Shown here piece after piece: positions 36,180 through 45,071 of a DNA stretch of 64,000 bases (within the stretch, counting starts at the first letter, position 1; each line of letters starts with the position of its first letter). Position numbers and translations under genes: made by a program. Source of the DNA: Pseudomonas protegens (GTDB lineage Bacteria > Pseudomonadota > Gammaproteobacteria > Pseudomonadales > Pseudomonadaceae); NCBI RefSeq assembly GCF_013407925.2, contig NZ_CP060201.1, positions 1,984,001 through 2,048,000 on the forward strand, read 5' to 3'. Under the pieces are notes generated by a model. The model made no database searches and had not been told where the DNA came from. It saw only the letters and a list, made by a program, of their open reading frames with translations.

Positions 36180-37202
36180 ATGACCGCCCCCAACACCCCC
36201 AAGCCTGCGCGCAAAAAGCCCAAGCCCGCCGCCCCAAAAATCACCGCGCCCCGGGAAAAGGCCAGCCTGCATCCGCGCAATCGTCACCAGGGGCGTTACG
36301 ACTTCCCGCAACTGATCAAGAGCACCCCGGAACTGGGGCAGTTCGTGATCCTCAATCCCTACGGCAAGGAAAGCATCGACTTCGCCGACCCGGCAGCCGT
36401 GCGAGTGTTCAACCGTGCCCTGCTCAAGGCCTTCTATGGCATTGCCCACTGGGACATTCCGGCGGACTTCCTGTGCCCGCCGGTACCCGGTCGCGCCGAC
36501 TACGTGCATTTCCTCGCCGACCTGCTGGCCAGCCACAACCAGGGTGAAATCCCTCGGGGCGCGGCGGTACGGGTGCTGGACGTCGGGGTCGGCGCCAACT
36601 GCATCTACCCGCTGATCGGCTACAGCGACTACCGCTGGCAGTTCCTCGGTTCGGACATCGACAGCACCGCCCTGGCCGCGGCCAAGGCCATTGTCCAGGC
36701 CAACGGCTTGAACAAGGCCATCAGCCTGCGCCAGCAGGGCAACCCCAAGCAGATCCTCAGCGGCCTGCTGGAAAGCACCGAGCGTTTCGACCTGACCATG
36801 TGCAATCCACCCTTTCACGCCTCCCTGGATGAGGCCACCCGCGGCAGCCAGCGCAAATGGCGAGCCCTGGGCAAGGCCGATCCCAAGCGCAAGCTGCCGG
36901 TGCTGAACTTTGGCGGCCAGGCCCGGGAACTGTGGTGCGAAGGTGGGGAAATTCGCTTTGTCAGCCAGTTGATCAGCGAGAGCGCCGGCGTCGGCCAGCA
37001 AGTGCTGTGGTTCAGCACCCTGGTGTCAAAGGCCTCGAACCTGCCGGCGATTGAAAGCGCACTGAAAAAGGCCGGCGCCCTGGAAAGCCAGGTGGTGGAG
37101 ATGTCCCAGGGACAGAAACAGAGCCGCTTCGTCGCCTGGACCTTCAAGGACAAGGCACAGCAACAGGCCTGGAGTCAGGAACGTTGGGTTAGGAAGAGCT
37201 AG
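36180..37202 (+). CDS. rlmF: 23S rRNA (adenine1618-N6)-methyltransferase
   Basis: This 340-residue SAM-dependent enzyme modifies A1618 of 23S rRNA. The SAM-binding motif is [16 protein letters not shown] (near residue 130) and the adenine N6 catalytic motif is CNPPFH (near residue 205), as in E. coli RlmF/YbiN. The first 35 residues are a basic Lys/Pro-rich tail likely to contact RNA. It stands alone after the valS terminator. Confidence 0.94.
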   Translation: MTAPNTPKPARKKPKPAAPKITAPREKASLHPRNRHQGRYDFPQLIKSTPELGQFVILNPYGKESIDFADPAAVRVFNRALLKAFYGIAHWDIPADFLCPPVPGRADYVHFLADLLASHNQGEIPRGAAVRVLDVGVGANCIYPLIGYSDYRWQFLGSDIDSTALAAAKAIVQANGLNKAISLRQQGNPKQILSGLLESTERFDLTMCNPPFHASLDEATRGSQRKWRALGKADPKRKLPVLNFGGQARELWCEGGEIRFVSQLISESAGVGQQVLWFSTLVSKASNLPAIESALKKAGALESQVVEMSQGQKQSRFVAWTFKDKAQQQAWSQERWVRKS

Positions 37203-37222
37203 AGAGGCGGGGGATTCAAAGA

Positions 37223-37243
37223 CGATTCACCTTGCGTGAATCG
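37223..37243 (+). terminator. Hairpin after rlmF
   Basis: CGATTCAC and GTGAATCG form a perfect eight-base stem with a five-base loop, about 20 bases past the rlmF stop. There is no T-run, so it may protect the 3' end or terminate only weakly. Confidence 0.45.
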
Positions 37244-37252
37244 GTGTCACAC

Positions 37253-37285
37253 AAACCGTGCCCGGAGAACTTCTGAGCACGGTTT
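37253..37285 (-). terminator. Terminator-like hairpin after the HU gene
   Basis: AAACCGTGC (37253-37261) pairs with GCACGGTTT (37277-37285), a nine-base perfect stem just past the HU stop on the minus strand. The T-rich part lies within the stem end. Confidence 0.6.
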
Positions 37286-37296
37286 CACTGCAAGTC

Positions 37297-37578
37297 TTAC
37301 TTGTTAACAGCGTCGGTCAGGCCTTTAGCCACAACCAGCTTGATAACTTTCTTGGCAGCGATTTCGATGGCAGCGCCAGTCGATGGGTTACGGCCAGTAC
37401 GGGCAGGACGCTCGGTCACTTTCAGCTTGCCGATACCTGGCAGAGTGATTTCGCCGCCATTTTCCAACTGATCAGCAACGATCTGGGCCAGTTGGTCCAG
37501 AGCGTTACGCGCGGTGGTTTTCGGCGCGTCGATAGCTTCAGCGATATCAGCGATCAGTTGGTCTTTAGTAATAGCCAT
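37297..37578 (-). CDS. HU family nucleoid protein
   Basis: This 93-residue DNA-bending protein begins MAITKDQLIADIAEAI and has the HU beta-arm signature GFGKF-equivalent GIGKLKVTERPARTGRNPST, with the intercalating proline in RNPSTG. Position beside rlmF and yejK matches the third HU gene of pseudomonads (hupN in P. putida, by my recollection), distinct from hupA and hupB. An AAGGAA ribosome site precedes the ATG. It probably acts on the nucleoid together with YejK. Confidence 0.93.
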   Translation of the reverse strand: MAITKDQLIADIAEAIDAPKTTARNALDQLAQIVADQLENGGEITLPGIGKLKVTERPARTGRNPSTGAAIEIAAKKVIKLVVAKGLTDAVNK

Positions 37579-37972
37579 TGTGGTGTTCCTTCCCTATCAA
37601 ATTCATTTGGATTGCAGAGTGCAGTGTCAGCCATCGAGCCAGATCTTGTGAATCTGGCACCCCGGTTACAACCACGACAGATCGGGGTTATAGATACCGA
37701 AATCAGGGTTTGGTTCGACCCGACAAATGCTGAATGCACGCTTAACGCTGAGACATCGCGTAAGACGGGGCAAAACTAGCACACAGACGGGGAAATATCC
37801 GCCTCTACCTAGCCATTTGGTCAGCTTTATTGCTCTAAATCGGTAAAAAAATGCATAAGCGTTACCGACCAGCCGTTCATCGCCCGGCAAACCGCGCCCG
37901 AACCCTCGGCTGCGGTACACTGGGCACTTTTTCGGGGAGCCCGCCCTCCCCCTTCAATCAGCCGAGAAGCCC
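37579..37972. promoter_or_regulatory. Divergent HU/yejK regulatory region
   Basis: This 394-base gene-free gap holds the HU leader with a seven-base hairpin (GCCAGAT at 37638-37644 with ATCTGGC at 37652-37658), an AT-rich tract near 37845, and TACACT at about 37914 as a possible yejK -10. I see no conserved RNA family or small gene. Confidence 0.4.
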
Positions 37973-38977
37973 ATGCCGATCCGTCATTGCATCGTCCACC
38001 TGATCGACAAAAAACCCGACGGCAGCCCCGCAGTTCTGCATGCCCGAGACTCCGAACTGGCAGAGTCCGCGGCCATCGAGAACATGCTCGCCGACCTCAA
38101 TGAAAGCTATAACGCCAAACAGGGCAAAGCCTGGGGCCTGTTCCATCCCGAGTCCGGCGCTTTCCCCTTCAGCGGCTGGCTGAAGGAGTACCTGGACGGC
38201 GGCCAGGACTTCACCGCGTTCAGCCGGGTGGCGGTGGAACACCTGCAGAAGCTGATGGAGGAATCCAACCTGTCAGTGGGTGGCCACGTGCTGTTTGCTC
38301 ATTACCAACAGGGCATGACCGACTACCTGGCCATCGCCCTGCTGCACCACAGCGAAGGCGTGGCCGTGACCGACGAGCTGGACGTGACGCCGTCGCGCCA
38401 CCTGGACCTGGGCCAGTTGCACCTGGCGGCGCGGATCAACATCTCCGAGTGGCAGAACAACAAGCAGTCCAAGCAGTACATCTCCTTTATCAAGGGCAAG
38501 AACGGCAAGAAGGTCTCGGAGTATTTCCGCGACTTCATCGGCTGCCAGGAAGGCGTCGACGGCCCGGGCGAAACCCGCACCCTGCTCAAGGCCTTCAGCG
38601 ACTTCGTCGAAAGCGAGGATCTGCCGGAAGAGTCGGCCCGGGAAAAGACCAAGACCCTGGTGGACTACGCCAGCAGCCAGGCCAAGCTCGGCGAGCCCAT
38701 GGGCCTGGAGGAGCTCTCGGAACTGATCGACGAAGACCGTCCCAAGGCCTTCTACGATCACATCCGCAACAAGGATTACGGCCTGTCACCGGAAATTCCT
38801 GCGGATAAACGCACCCTCAACCAGTTCCGCCGCTTCACCGGTCGCGCCGAGGGCCTGTCCATCAGCTTCGAAGCCCACCTGCTGGGCTCGAAGATCGAGT
38901 ACGACGAAGAAGCCGGGACCCTGATCATCAAGGGCCTGCCGACCCAGCTGACCGACCAGCTCAAGCGCCGCAACTGA
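37973..38977 (+). CDS. yejK: Nucleoid-associated protein YejK (NdpA)
   Basis: This 334-residue protein begins [20 protein letters not shown] and contains [20 protein letters not shown] and [23 protein letters not shown] stretches (here [14 protein letters not shown], then DFIGCQEG), matching the YejK/NdpA family that associates with the nucleoid. Its exact role is unclear. Its stop codon shares one base with the start of the glutaredoxin-like gene (TGATG), so translation is coupled. It is divergent from the HU gene. Confidence 0.94.
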   Translation: MPIRHCIVHLIDKKPDGSPAVLHARDSELAESAAIENMLADLNESYNAKQGKAWGLFHPESGAFPFSGWLKEYLDGGQDFTAFSRVAVEHLQKLMEESNLSVGGHVLFAHYQQGMTDYLAIALLHHSEGVAVTDELDVTPSRHLDLGQLHLAARINISEWQNNKQSKQYISFIKGKNGKKVSEYFRDFIGCQEGVDGPGETRTLLKAFSDFVESEDLPEESAREKTKTLVDYASSQAKLGEPMGLEELSELIDEDRPKAFYDHIRNKDYGLSPEIPADKRTLNQFRRFTGRAEGLSISFEAHLLGSKIEYDEEAGTLIIKGLPTQLTDQLKRRN

Positions 38978-39330
38978 TGCTCCAGGGGGTATTGAAGAAG
39001 TTCTTGCTGATCCTGCTGGTGGTGGTGATCTATCAGCACTGGGGCAAGATCGAGCGCCTGTTCAACCCTTCGGCGGTGGTCAGCGAAGAGATCCGCAGCC
39101 AGGCCCGGGTGGTGCTGTACGCCACCGACTGGTGCGGCTACTGCAAGGCCACCCGGCGCTTTCTCGATCAGAAGGGCATTCCCTACCGCGAGTTCGACAT
39201 CGAGAAAGATGCCGAGGCGCGCAAGGCCTACACCGCTCTGGGTGGTGCCGGGATTCCGATTCTGGATGTGAATGGAACCCTGCTCCGCACCTATGATCCC
39301 AATGCCATCATGGCGGCGCTGCAACCGTAG
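38977..39330 (+). CDS. Membrane-anchored glutaredoxin-domain protein
   Basis: This 117-residue protein has an N-terminal membrane anchor (about residues 7-20, LKKFLLILLVVVIYQHW) and a glutaredoxin fold (about 42-115). The redox motif is DWCGYC, and the cis-proline is in AGIPILDVNG. It could reduce disulphides or glutathionylated targets at the membrane; which face it acts on cannot be decided from sequence alone. Translation is coupled to yejK. Confidence 0.85.
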   Translation: MLQGVLKKFLLILLVVVIYQHWGKIERLFNPSAVVSEEIRSQARVVLYATDWCGYCKATRRFLDQKGIPYREFDIEKDAEARKAYTALGGAGIPILDVNGTLLRTYDPNAIMAALQP

Positions 39331-39335
39331 GCACC

Positions 39336-39356
39336 GGCAAGCCAGCGCCTACAGGT
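39336..39356. repeat. Partial REP-like core
   Basis: GGCAAGCCAGCGCCTACAGG resembles a single degenerate family B REP core between the convergent glutaredoxin and GST genes. It has no inverted partner. Confidence 0.35.
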
Positions 39357-39361
39357 GTGGA

Positions 39362-40297
39362 TCACTGCGCCTGGATACGGAAACCCAACCGCGGGAAGTG
39401 CACGTGCACCACGCCGGCACGCGAATCTTCGCGACGCAGGATCAATTCTTCAGTGCCGGCAAACAGCAACTCGCCCGCCACCGGATCAACACCATAGTCA
39501 GTGGCGGCAATCACCACCTGCTGGCCCGCCTTGAAGCCGTTGGGATCGACAAACCGCTCATCCGGCAGTGGCGCCGGGGTAGCGCTGCGCGAGACCTCTA
39601 GGGCCTCTTCGGCGCTCATCTCGGTGAAGGAGCCGTGACCAAAGCCCAGCACCCGCGCCAACCAGGCGGATACCGCCGGATACTCGTCCACCAGCGGTGC
39701 GGTCACCGGCGTGCCCTTGAGGAACCACAGCGGGTGAGCCAGGGCGATATCGGCAATCGACGGCTCGCCAAACAGGAAGTCCCCCCGCTCGCGCTGCAGC
39801 TGCTGCTCCAGACGCGCCATGAGGGTCGGCCACTGATGCTTGGCCACGTCCAGGGGCAGACGGCTGGCGCTGCCGCCACTGAACAGCCCGGCGCGGTCGG
39901 CCATGAAGGCCTTGACCGCTTCCGGCGGCAGCTTGCCAAAGCGCACGGCCGCCGATTCGGGCTGGAACACCAGGGTCACCGCATGCTGGAACACCACCGA
40001 GTCGACCCAGGCGGCGAAAGTCGCGCTGATCATTTCCTGGCCTTCGGGGAACAGCGCCGGCGAGGTTTTTTCCTGCTCCAGGCGCCGGGCGATCAAGGCC
40101 GTGTCGCAATAGATATCCGCGCCGACCTGCAACACCGGGGTCTTGCGATAGCCACCGGTCAGGGCCGTGAGATCAGGTTTGGGCATGACCGGGGAGATCT
40201 TCACGGAGCGCCAGGACAGGCCCTTGAAACCCAGGAGCAAGCGGGCTTTTTCCGCGAAGGGAGAAGTCGGGTAATGGTGCAGGATCAACTCTGACAT
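39362..40297 (-). CDS. Glutathione S-transferase family protein with C-terminal extension
   Basis: This 311-residue protein has an N-terminal thioredoxin-like GST domain (about residues 1-80: ILHHYPTSPFAEKARLLLGF, KTPVLQVGADIYCDT with the cis-proline) and an all-helical C domain (about 90-215). An extra segment of about 80 residues (about 228-311) follows, rich in beta-prone valine/glycine and acidic residues. Typical GSTs end near 200-230 residues. The start is the ATG at 40295-40297 (MSELILHHYP). Substrate unknown. Confidence 0.87.
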   Translation of the reverse strand: MSELILHHYPTSPFAEKARLLLGFKGLSWRSVKISPVMPKPDLTALTGGYRKTPVLQVGADIYCDTALIARRLEQEKTSPALFPEGQEMISATFAAWVDSVVFQHAVTLVFQPESAAVRFGKLPPEAVKAFMADRAGLFSGGSASRLPLDVAKHQWPTLMARLEQQLQRERGDFLFGEPSIADIALAHPLWFLKGTPVTAPLVDEYPAVSAWLARVLGFGHGSFTEMSAEEALEVSRSATPAPLPDERFVDPNGFKAGQQVVIAATDYGVDPVAGELLFAGTEELILRREDSRAGVVHVHFPRLGFRIQAQ

Positions 40298-40385
40298 GCT
40301 GGGGTCCGCCACAAGAGGGAGAGCGCTGAAGCTTAGCGCGCAATCCGTGGACGGCCTACAGATGCAACTGATGAGAACCTATCAG

Positions 40386-40715
40386 TCAGATTGATGCCGC
40401 GGCGCTGGCCGAAGCCACCAGGCATTCCTTGGCGCTCTTCCTGAGTTTCTTGATCAGCCGCTCCTGGCGCAGGGCCTCGCTCTTGTCTCGGCAGGCTTCG
40501 GTGTAGACCAGGGCCACCGCCGGGCTGGAGAGAAAGAAACGCGCGCCCTTGCCGCTCTGGTGCTTGGCGAAGCGCTTTACCGGGTCATCGCTGATGCCGC
40601 AGTACAGAGCGCCGTTGGCCGCACGCACCAGGTACACAAACCAGGGTTTGCTGGCCGGCGCGGCCAGGTCGGCGGCAATCACGGGGGATGGATCGGGGCT
40701 GCTCACAAAAACCAT
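40386..40715 (-). CDS. GIY-YIG nuclease-domain protein (UPF0213/YhbQ-like)
   Basis: This 109-residue protein carries a GIY-YIG core: [20 protein letters not shown] replaces the GIY and YIG positions with VYL and YCG, followed by the conserved arginine in [10 protein letters not shown] and [18 protein letters not shown], which has the catalytic glutamate region. YhbQ-type proteins are small DNA endonuclease-fold proteins of poorly defined role. It stands alone. Confidence 0.88.
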   Translation of the reverse strand: MVFVSSPDPSPVIAADLAAPASKPWFVYLVRAANGALYCGISDDPVKRFAKHQSGKGARFFLSSPAVALVYTEACRDKSEALRQERLIKKLRKSAKECLVASASAAASI

Positions 40716-40760
40716 CGGGGCCTGTGGATAACAAGCCGCGATCTTAGCAGAGGATGGCGT

Positions 40761-41231
40761 TCAGCGACCGCTCTGGAAGGCCTTGAGGCCTTTGCGGGCC
40801 TGGGCGCGAACGGCATTCCTCAGCAGCGGCGTCCAGCCCAGCAACAGGCCCTTGGCCCCCAGGGCCTGACGCGCCCAGCGCCACAGGTCGAAATGATCGT
40901 GGTGCTCGCAGATCTTGCCGTCGCGAAACACGAAGCGCGCCTGAATGTCATTGACCACGGTGTTGCCGGTCTGGCTGAACAGGTAGGTGGCGACCCAGTG
41001 CGCACCACCCGAGCGCTCGTCGACACGCACCTGATCGAAGGTCAGGGAAAAGTCCTTGGCCCGGGACGTGAGCATGCGCCACATGTCACCGGCGTCACGT
41101 CCGCGCAATTCGCCGAAGGCCGGATCACTGAATACGATGTCCTCGGTGTAGCAGGCGCTCATGGCCTCGGCATCGAGCCGCTGGAAGGCCTGGTAGAACT
41201 CGGTAATCAGGGCGCGATGGGCATCACTCAT
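40761..41231 (-). CDS. SnoaL-like/NTF2-like protein
   Basis: This 156-residue protein has the NTF2 fold pattern: LITEFYQAFQRLDAEAMSAC, then YTEDIVFSDPAFGELRG, and HHDHFDLWRW near the C-terminus. Members include ketosteroid-isomerase-like enzymes and ligand-binding proteins; nothing identifies the substrate here. The ATG at 41229-41231 is chosen over the longer frame. Confidence 0.85.
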   Translation of the reverse strand: MSDAHRALITEFYQAFQRLDAEAMSACYTEDIVFSDPAFGELRGRDAGDMWRMLTSRAKDFSLTFDQVRVDERSGGAHWVATYLFSQTGNTVVNDIQARFVFRDGKICEHHDHFDLWRWARQALGAKGLLLGWTPLLRNAVRAQARKGLKAFQSGR

Positions 41232-41330
41232 GAACGGACTCCGAAAGGGTAAGGGGGATGCAGCACAATAATCCGCAACCCCGGCGAACACTATCGGCAT
41301 TTGCCAGGCAAATACCGACAGCGAAGCCCG

Positions 41331-42602
41331 TCAGATTCTCTCGCTCTGCACCTGCACATACAGCGAACGGCCGGCGCCCAACCCGGCGATGATTGCCCCG
41401 CTGCCCAACACCGCGAAAATCCAGCCCACGGCGTTCCAGCCACCGGTCCAGTCATGCACCAGCCCCACCGCAAACGGCCCCATGGACGCCAGGGTGTAGC
41501 CGACGCCCTGGGCCATGCTCGACAGGTTGGCCGCCACATGGGTGTCCCGCGAGCGCAGCACGATCAGGGTCAGGGCCAGGCTGAAGGTGCCGCCCTGCCC
41601 CAGGCCCAGCAGGATCGCCCAGCCCCACAAGCCGTCCAGCGGCGCATACAGGCAACCGAACAGGCCGCCCAGGGTCATCAGCATGACCAACACGATGGCC
41701 AGGCGCTGGTCCTTGCCCCGGGTCGCCAGCCAGGGCGCCGCCAGGGAACTGGCCAGCTGCACGATCACCGATCCCGAGAGCACCAGTCCGGCCTGGGTCG
41801 GACTCAGCCCGCGGCCGATCAGGATCGACGGCAACCAGCCAAACACGATGTACGCCAGGGACGATTGCAGGCCCATGTACAGGGTCACCTGCCACGCCAG
41901 GGGATCACGCAGCAACCCGCGCACACGGAAGGCCACATGATGGGCGCCGTGTTTGTGCCCCACCTGCGGCAACCAGAACAGCGCCGCCGCCAGCGCCGGC
42001 ACCACCCAGAACCCCAGGCCCATGGCCCAGCTGTCTCCGAAATGCTGGCTCAGGGGCACCGTCGCGCCGGCCGCCATCGCCGCCCCCAGGCACAGGGCCA
42101 TGGTGTAGACCCCGGTCATGGTGCCGGCATGCCGGGCAAAATCGCGCTTGACGATGCCCGGCAGCAGCACCCCGATCACGCCGATGCTGGCCCCGGCCAG
42201 GACGCTCCCGGCAAAGACGCCGAACTCACCGAGCGAGCTGCGCAGGACAATGCCCAGGGCCAGGGTCAGGAGAATCCCCAGCACCACCCGCTCGGCACCG
42301 AAGCGCCGGGCCAGCAGCGGCGCCAGAGGCGCGAACAGCCCCAGGCACAACACCGGCAAGGTGGTCAGCAACCCCGCCTTGGCCGCCGACAGGCCCAGGC
42401 TCTGGGAGACGTCACTGAGCAACGGCGCCATGCTCGACAGTGCCGGACGCAGGTTCAGCGCCACCAGAATCAGCCCCAGCAGCAACAGCCAGGGCCGGCG
42501 CAAGGGTGCAGGGGCCTGCTGGACGGGTTCGTCATCGGCCTCGGCGTCGATCAGCAATTCTGGGGGCGACGGGGTGTTCGGAGGGGCCTGGTGGTTAGGC
42601 AT
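41331..42602 (-). CDS. MFS transporter, CynX/NimT family
   Basis: This 423-residue protein has 12 predicted membrane segments. LILVALNLRPALSSMAPLLS at the first segment is diagnostic of the CynX/NimT (cyanate/nitroimidazole-type) MFS group, and GLFAPLAPLLARRFGAERVV is the loop between TM2 and TM3. An acidic/Pro-rich N-terminal tail of about 30 residues is cytoplasmic. The gene begins 13 bases after the FadR-type regulator, so they form an operon whose inducer is presumably the substrate or a related compound. Confidence 0.88.
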   Translation of the reverse strand: MPNHQAPPNTPSPPELLIDAEADDEPVQQAPAPLRRPWLLLLGLILVALNLRPALSSMAPLLSDVSQSLGLSAAKAGLLTTLPVLCLGLFAPLAPLLARRFGAERVVLGILLTLALGIVLRSSLGEFGVFAGSVLAGASIGVIGVLLPGIVKRDFARHAGTMTGVYTMALCLGAAMAAGATVPLSQHFGDSWAMGLGFWVVPALAAALFWLPQVGHKHGAHHVAFRVRGLLRDPLAWQVTLYMGLQSSLAYIVFGWLPSILIGRGLSPTQAGLVLSGSVIVQLASSLAAPWLATRGKDQRLAIVLVMLMTLGGLFGCLYAPLDGLWGWAILLGLGQGGTFSLALTLIVLRSRDTHVAANLSSMAQGVGYTLASMGPFAVGLVHDWTGGWNAVGWIFAVLGSGAIIAGLGAGRSLYVQVQSERI

Positions 42603-42615
42603 AAAGGTCTCGGAT

Positions 42616-43275
42616 TCAGGATTCGTTGATCAACTGGCGGGAAAGGTTCTTGGCCCGCTCGGGGTCGCCTTGCTCGATGGCATCCAGCAGGTGCTGATGG
42701 AGATCGAAGACGTCCTGGCGACGCGGAGTCAGGGTCAGGGTCTGGCGCAACTGCGCGCCGACCACGCTGGAAAAATAACGGTACAGCTGGCTGAGGGTCG
42801 GGTTGTGGGCGGCATCCACCAGGCGCTGGTGAAACACCAGGTCGCAGCCGATGTAGCTTTCCAGATCGCCATGAAAATGCCCGCTGCTGGCCTGCAAGGC
42901 TCGCTTCAGGGCCTGCAGGTCCTCGTCGGTGCGGCGCAGGGCCGCCAGGCCGACCGCCTCCACCTCAAGGATCTGCCGGGTTTCCCGGGCCTGTTCCAGG
43001 GAACACTGGGACAGGGCCTGGAGCATGTCCAGTGGATCGGCCACCGCTCGCAGATAACTGCCGTCGCCCTGGCGGATCTCGATCAGTCCGGAGAACGCCA
43101 GCACCCGCATGGCTTCGCGCACGGTATTGCGGCTGATGCCCAGTTCATGGGCCAGTTCCGGCTCGGTGGGCAAGCGCTGGCCGACCCGCCAGACACCGCT
43201 GTTGATGCGTTTGCGCAGTTGCTCCAGGGCCTGGTCGACCAGGGATTTTTTGATCAGGGGGGATGTTTCGCTCAT
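42616..43275 (-). CDS. FadR subfamily GntR regulator
   Basis: This 219-residue protein has an N-terminal winged helix (about residues 10-75: LPTEPELAHELGISRNTVRE, then RQGDGSYL) and a C-terminal all-helical FCD domain (about 90-210) with the metal-binding pattern (D in ESYIGCDLVFH and later histidines). FadR-type regulators are usually acid-responsive repressors. It is first in the operon with the CynX-type MFS and has a palindrome just upstream. Confidence 0.9.
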   Translation of the reverse strand: MSETSPLIKKSLVDQALEQLRKRINSGVWRVGQRLPTEPELAHELGISRNTVREAMRVLAFSGLIEIRQGDGSYLRAVADPLDMLQALSQCSLEQARETRQILEVEAVGLAALRRTDEDLQALKRALQASSGHFHGDLESYIGCDLVFHQRLVDAAHNPTLSQLYRYFSSVVGAQLRQTLTLTPRRQDVFDLHQHLLDAIEQGDPERAKNLSRQLINES

Positions 43276-43296
43276 GGGACTCGCTCAATCATCCAA

Positions 43297-43307
43297 TCAT
43301 CGGATGA
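43297..43307. promoter_or_regulatory. Candidate operator of the FadR-type regulator
   Basis: TCATCGGATGA is a 5+1+5 inverted repeat 22 bases before the regulator's start. A further ATCATCC copy lies at 43289. The location supports autoregulation. Confidence 0.5.
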
Positions 43308-43389
43308 ATTGTCCGACATGGTATTCAGGCTTTTCCGAGAGTTCAACGTTTTAGGCTGGAGGAGGCACTTTCGCCAAGGCAAACAGGGC

Positions 43390-43417
43390 TTGACAAAAAA
43401 CCCTATAAGGGTAGTTT
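43390..43417 (+). promoter_or_regulatory. mqsRA promoter with overlapping palindromic operator
   Basis: TTGACA (43390-43395) and TAGTTT (43412-43417) are 16 bases apart. The spacer holds ACCCTATAAGGGT (43400-43412), a 5+3+5 palindrome with the same layout as the E. coli MqsA site AACCT-N3-AGGTT. This predicts repression by MqsA at its own promoter. Confidence 0.65.
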
Positions 43418-43440
43418 CGATCAAGCCTCAAGGGTGTCTC

Positions 43441-43752
43441 ATGGAAAAGAAAACACCTCACCATGACCTGTCGCTGATCAAGGCGCAGGTCGCTCGGCAA
43501 GGAGCACAAGCCTTCACTCGAAGCGCACTGCGCTGCGGCAAGGAACTCGGATTGTCCCTGGCCGACATGCAACGAGCGATAGCCGGACTCCAGGGCAGCC
43601 TGTTCTACAAATCGATGACCACCTATGGCGATCATCGGCTGTGGCAGGACGTGTATTACACCCGCATCGATAACTGGACGCTCTACATCAAGGTCACCTA
43701 CCGCCCCGGTGCAGGGCCTCCGGTGATCTCCTTCAAGGAGGCAGAAACATGA
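43441..43752 (+). CDS. mqsR: MqsR toxin (GCU-type mRNA interferase)
   Basis: This 103-residue RelE-fold toxin cleaves mRNA. It begins MEKKTPHHDLSLIKAQVARQ, and LQGSLFYKSMTTYGDHRLWQ plus DVYYTRI and a final VISFKEAE closely follow E. coli MqsR, including the lysine and tyrosine region of the active site. The ATG at 43441 is chosen; the longer open frame upstream runs through other genes. Its last codons overlap the antitoxin start (ATGA at 43749-43752). Confidence 0.93.
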   Translation: MEKKTPHHDLSLIKAQVARQGAQAFTRSALRCGKELGLSLADMQRAIAGLQGSLFYKSMTTYGDHRLWQDVYYTRIDNWTLYIKVTYRPGAGPPVISFKEAET

Positions 43753-44231
43753 AACGGCAACAATGCTACAGCTGCGGCGCCCCGACCGGCATGCTGGCCT
43801 TCGAGCAGCGCAGCGAGCTCATCGACTACCGGCACCTGCAGCGTCACCTCCATGGCCTGGCGGGCTGGGAATGCCAGGAATGCGGTGAAGTCGAATTCGA
43901 CGCCGCCAGTGCAGAACGCTACGCCGCCGCGGGCGACCAATTGCTGGAGGAGTACCGGCAAAGCGTCGCCACCGACATCAAGCGCATCCGCCGCAAGCTG
44001 CACCTCTCGCAGAAGGAAGCGGTCAAACTGCTGTCCGGCGGCGGGCACAATGCCTTTTCCCGCTACGAGCGCGGCGAAGTCGGCGTGCCCCAACCGCTGT
44101 ATGTGCTGATGCGCCTGCTGGATCGCCACCCACGGTTGATGAAGGACGTACTGGAGCTGGGCGAGTCACGGCCGGCGCCCTCGACCTTGGGCGCCCCCGC
44201 CGAACCACAGCTCGGCGCTGCCGGCGGTTGA
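43749..44231 (+). CDS. mqsA: MqsA antitoxin
   Basis: This 160-residue antitoxin has an N-terminal zinc domain with Cys6, Cys9, Cys42 and Cys45, and a C-terminal XRE-type helix-turn-helix whose recognition helix GGGHNAFSRYERGEV keeps the Asn and Arg that contact DNA in E. coli MqsA. It is 29 residues longer than the 131-residue E. coli protein, with a Pro/Ala/Gly-rich tail after LMKDVLELGE. It neutralises MqsR and represses the operon. Confidence 0.93.
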   Translation: MKRQQCYSCGAPTGMLAFEQRSELIDYRHLQRHLHGLAGWECQECGEVEFDAASAERYAAAGDQLLEEYRQSVATDIKRIRRKLHLSQKEAVKLLSGGGHNAFSRYERGEVGVPQPLYVLMRLLDRHPRLMKDVLELGESRPAPSTLGAPAEPQLGAAGG

Positions 44232-44244
44232 ACGCCGGGCAAAA

Positions 44245-44271
44245 ATAAACCCGGAGCCAGTCCGGGTTTAT
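44245..44271. terminator. Bidirectional terminator between mqsA and aapP
   Basis: ATAAACCCGGA pairs with TCCGGGTTTAT, a perfect 11-base stem with a five-base loop, and A-rich and T-rich ends serve both strands. Confidence 0.82.
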
Positions 44272-44296
44272 CGTCAGCGCGGGCCCTGGATCAGGA

Positions 44297-45061
44297 TCAA
44301 TGCAGGATCTGGCTCAGGAACAGCTTGGTGCGATCGTTCTGCGGGTTGTCGAAGAAGTCGTTCGGTGCCGCCTGTTCGACGATCTCGCCCTTGTCCATGA
44401 AGATCACCCGGTTGGCCACGGTGCGGGCAAAGCCCATTTCGTGGGTCACGCAGAGCATGGTCATGCCGTCTTCGGCCAGGCCGATCATGGTGTCCAGCAC
44501 CTCCTTGACCATTTCCGGGTCCAGGGCCGAGGTGGGTTCGTCGAACAGCATGATCTTGGGCTTCATGCACAGCGCCCGGGCAATCGCCACCCGTTGCTGC
44601 TGGCCACCGGACAGCTGGCCCGGGTACTTGTTGGCCTGCTCCGGAATGCGCACCCGCTCCAGGTAATGCATGGCGATTTCCTCGGCCTTGCGCTTGGGCA
44701 TCTTGCGCACCCACATCGGCGCCAGGGTGCAGTTCTGCAAAATGGTCAGGTGCGGAAACAGGTTGAAGTGCTGGAACACCATGCCCACTTCCCGGCGGAT
44801 GGCCTCGATCTGCTTGAGGTCGTTGGTCAGCTCCACGCCGTCCACCACGATGCGCCCCTGCTGGTGCTCTTCCAGGCGATTGAGGCAACGGATGGTGGTG
44901 GATTTGCCCGAACCCGAAGGCCCGCACAGCACGATGCGCTCACCTTGGCGGACGTTGAGGTTGATGTCCTTCAACACGTGGAACTGGCCGTACCACTTGT
45001 TCACACCCTGCATCTGAATAATGCCTTCAGGGCCCACAGGCTTTTTGTTCGCTTCACTCAT
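44297..45061 (-). CDS. aapP: General L-amino acid ABC transporter ATPase
   Basis: This 254-residue ATPase has Walker [11 protein letters not shown], signature [15 protein letters not shown], Walker [13 protein letters not shown] and the H-loop VTHEMGFA. It powers the AapJQM importer. The ATG at 45059-45061 ([10 protein letters not shown]) is chosen over a long upstream extension that overlaps aapM. It lies 10 bases after aapM on the same strand. Confidence 0.95.
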   Translation of the reverse strand: MSEANKKPVGPEGIIQMQGVNKWYGQFHVLKDINLNVRQGERIVLCGPSGSGKSTTIRCLNRLEEHQQGRIVVDGVELTNDLKQIEAIRREVGMVFQHFNLFPHLTILQNCTLAPMWVRKMPKRKAEEIAMHYLERVRIPEQANKYPGQLSGGQQQRVAIARALCMKPKIMLFDEPTSALDPEMVKEVLDTMIGLAEDGMTMLCVTHEMGFARTVANRVIFMDKGEIVEQAAPNDFFDNPQNDRTKLFLSQILH

Positions 45062-45071
45062 GGAGGTACTC

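Noticed and set aside
42118..43752. A 544-codon plus-strand frame that ends with mqsR.
   Set aside because: Only the last 103 codons match a family; the rest is antisense to the regulator and MFS genes.
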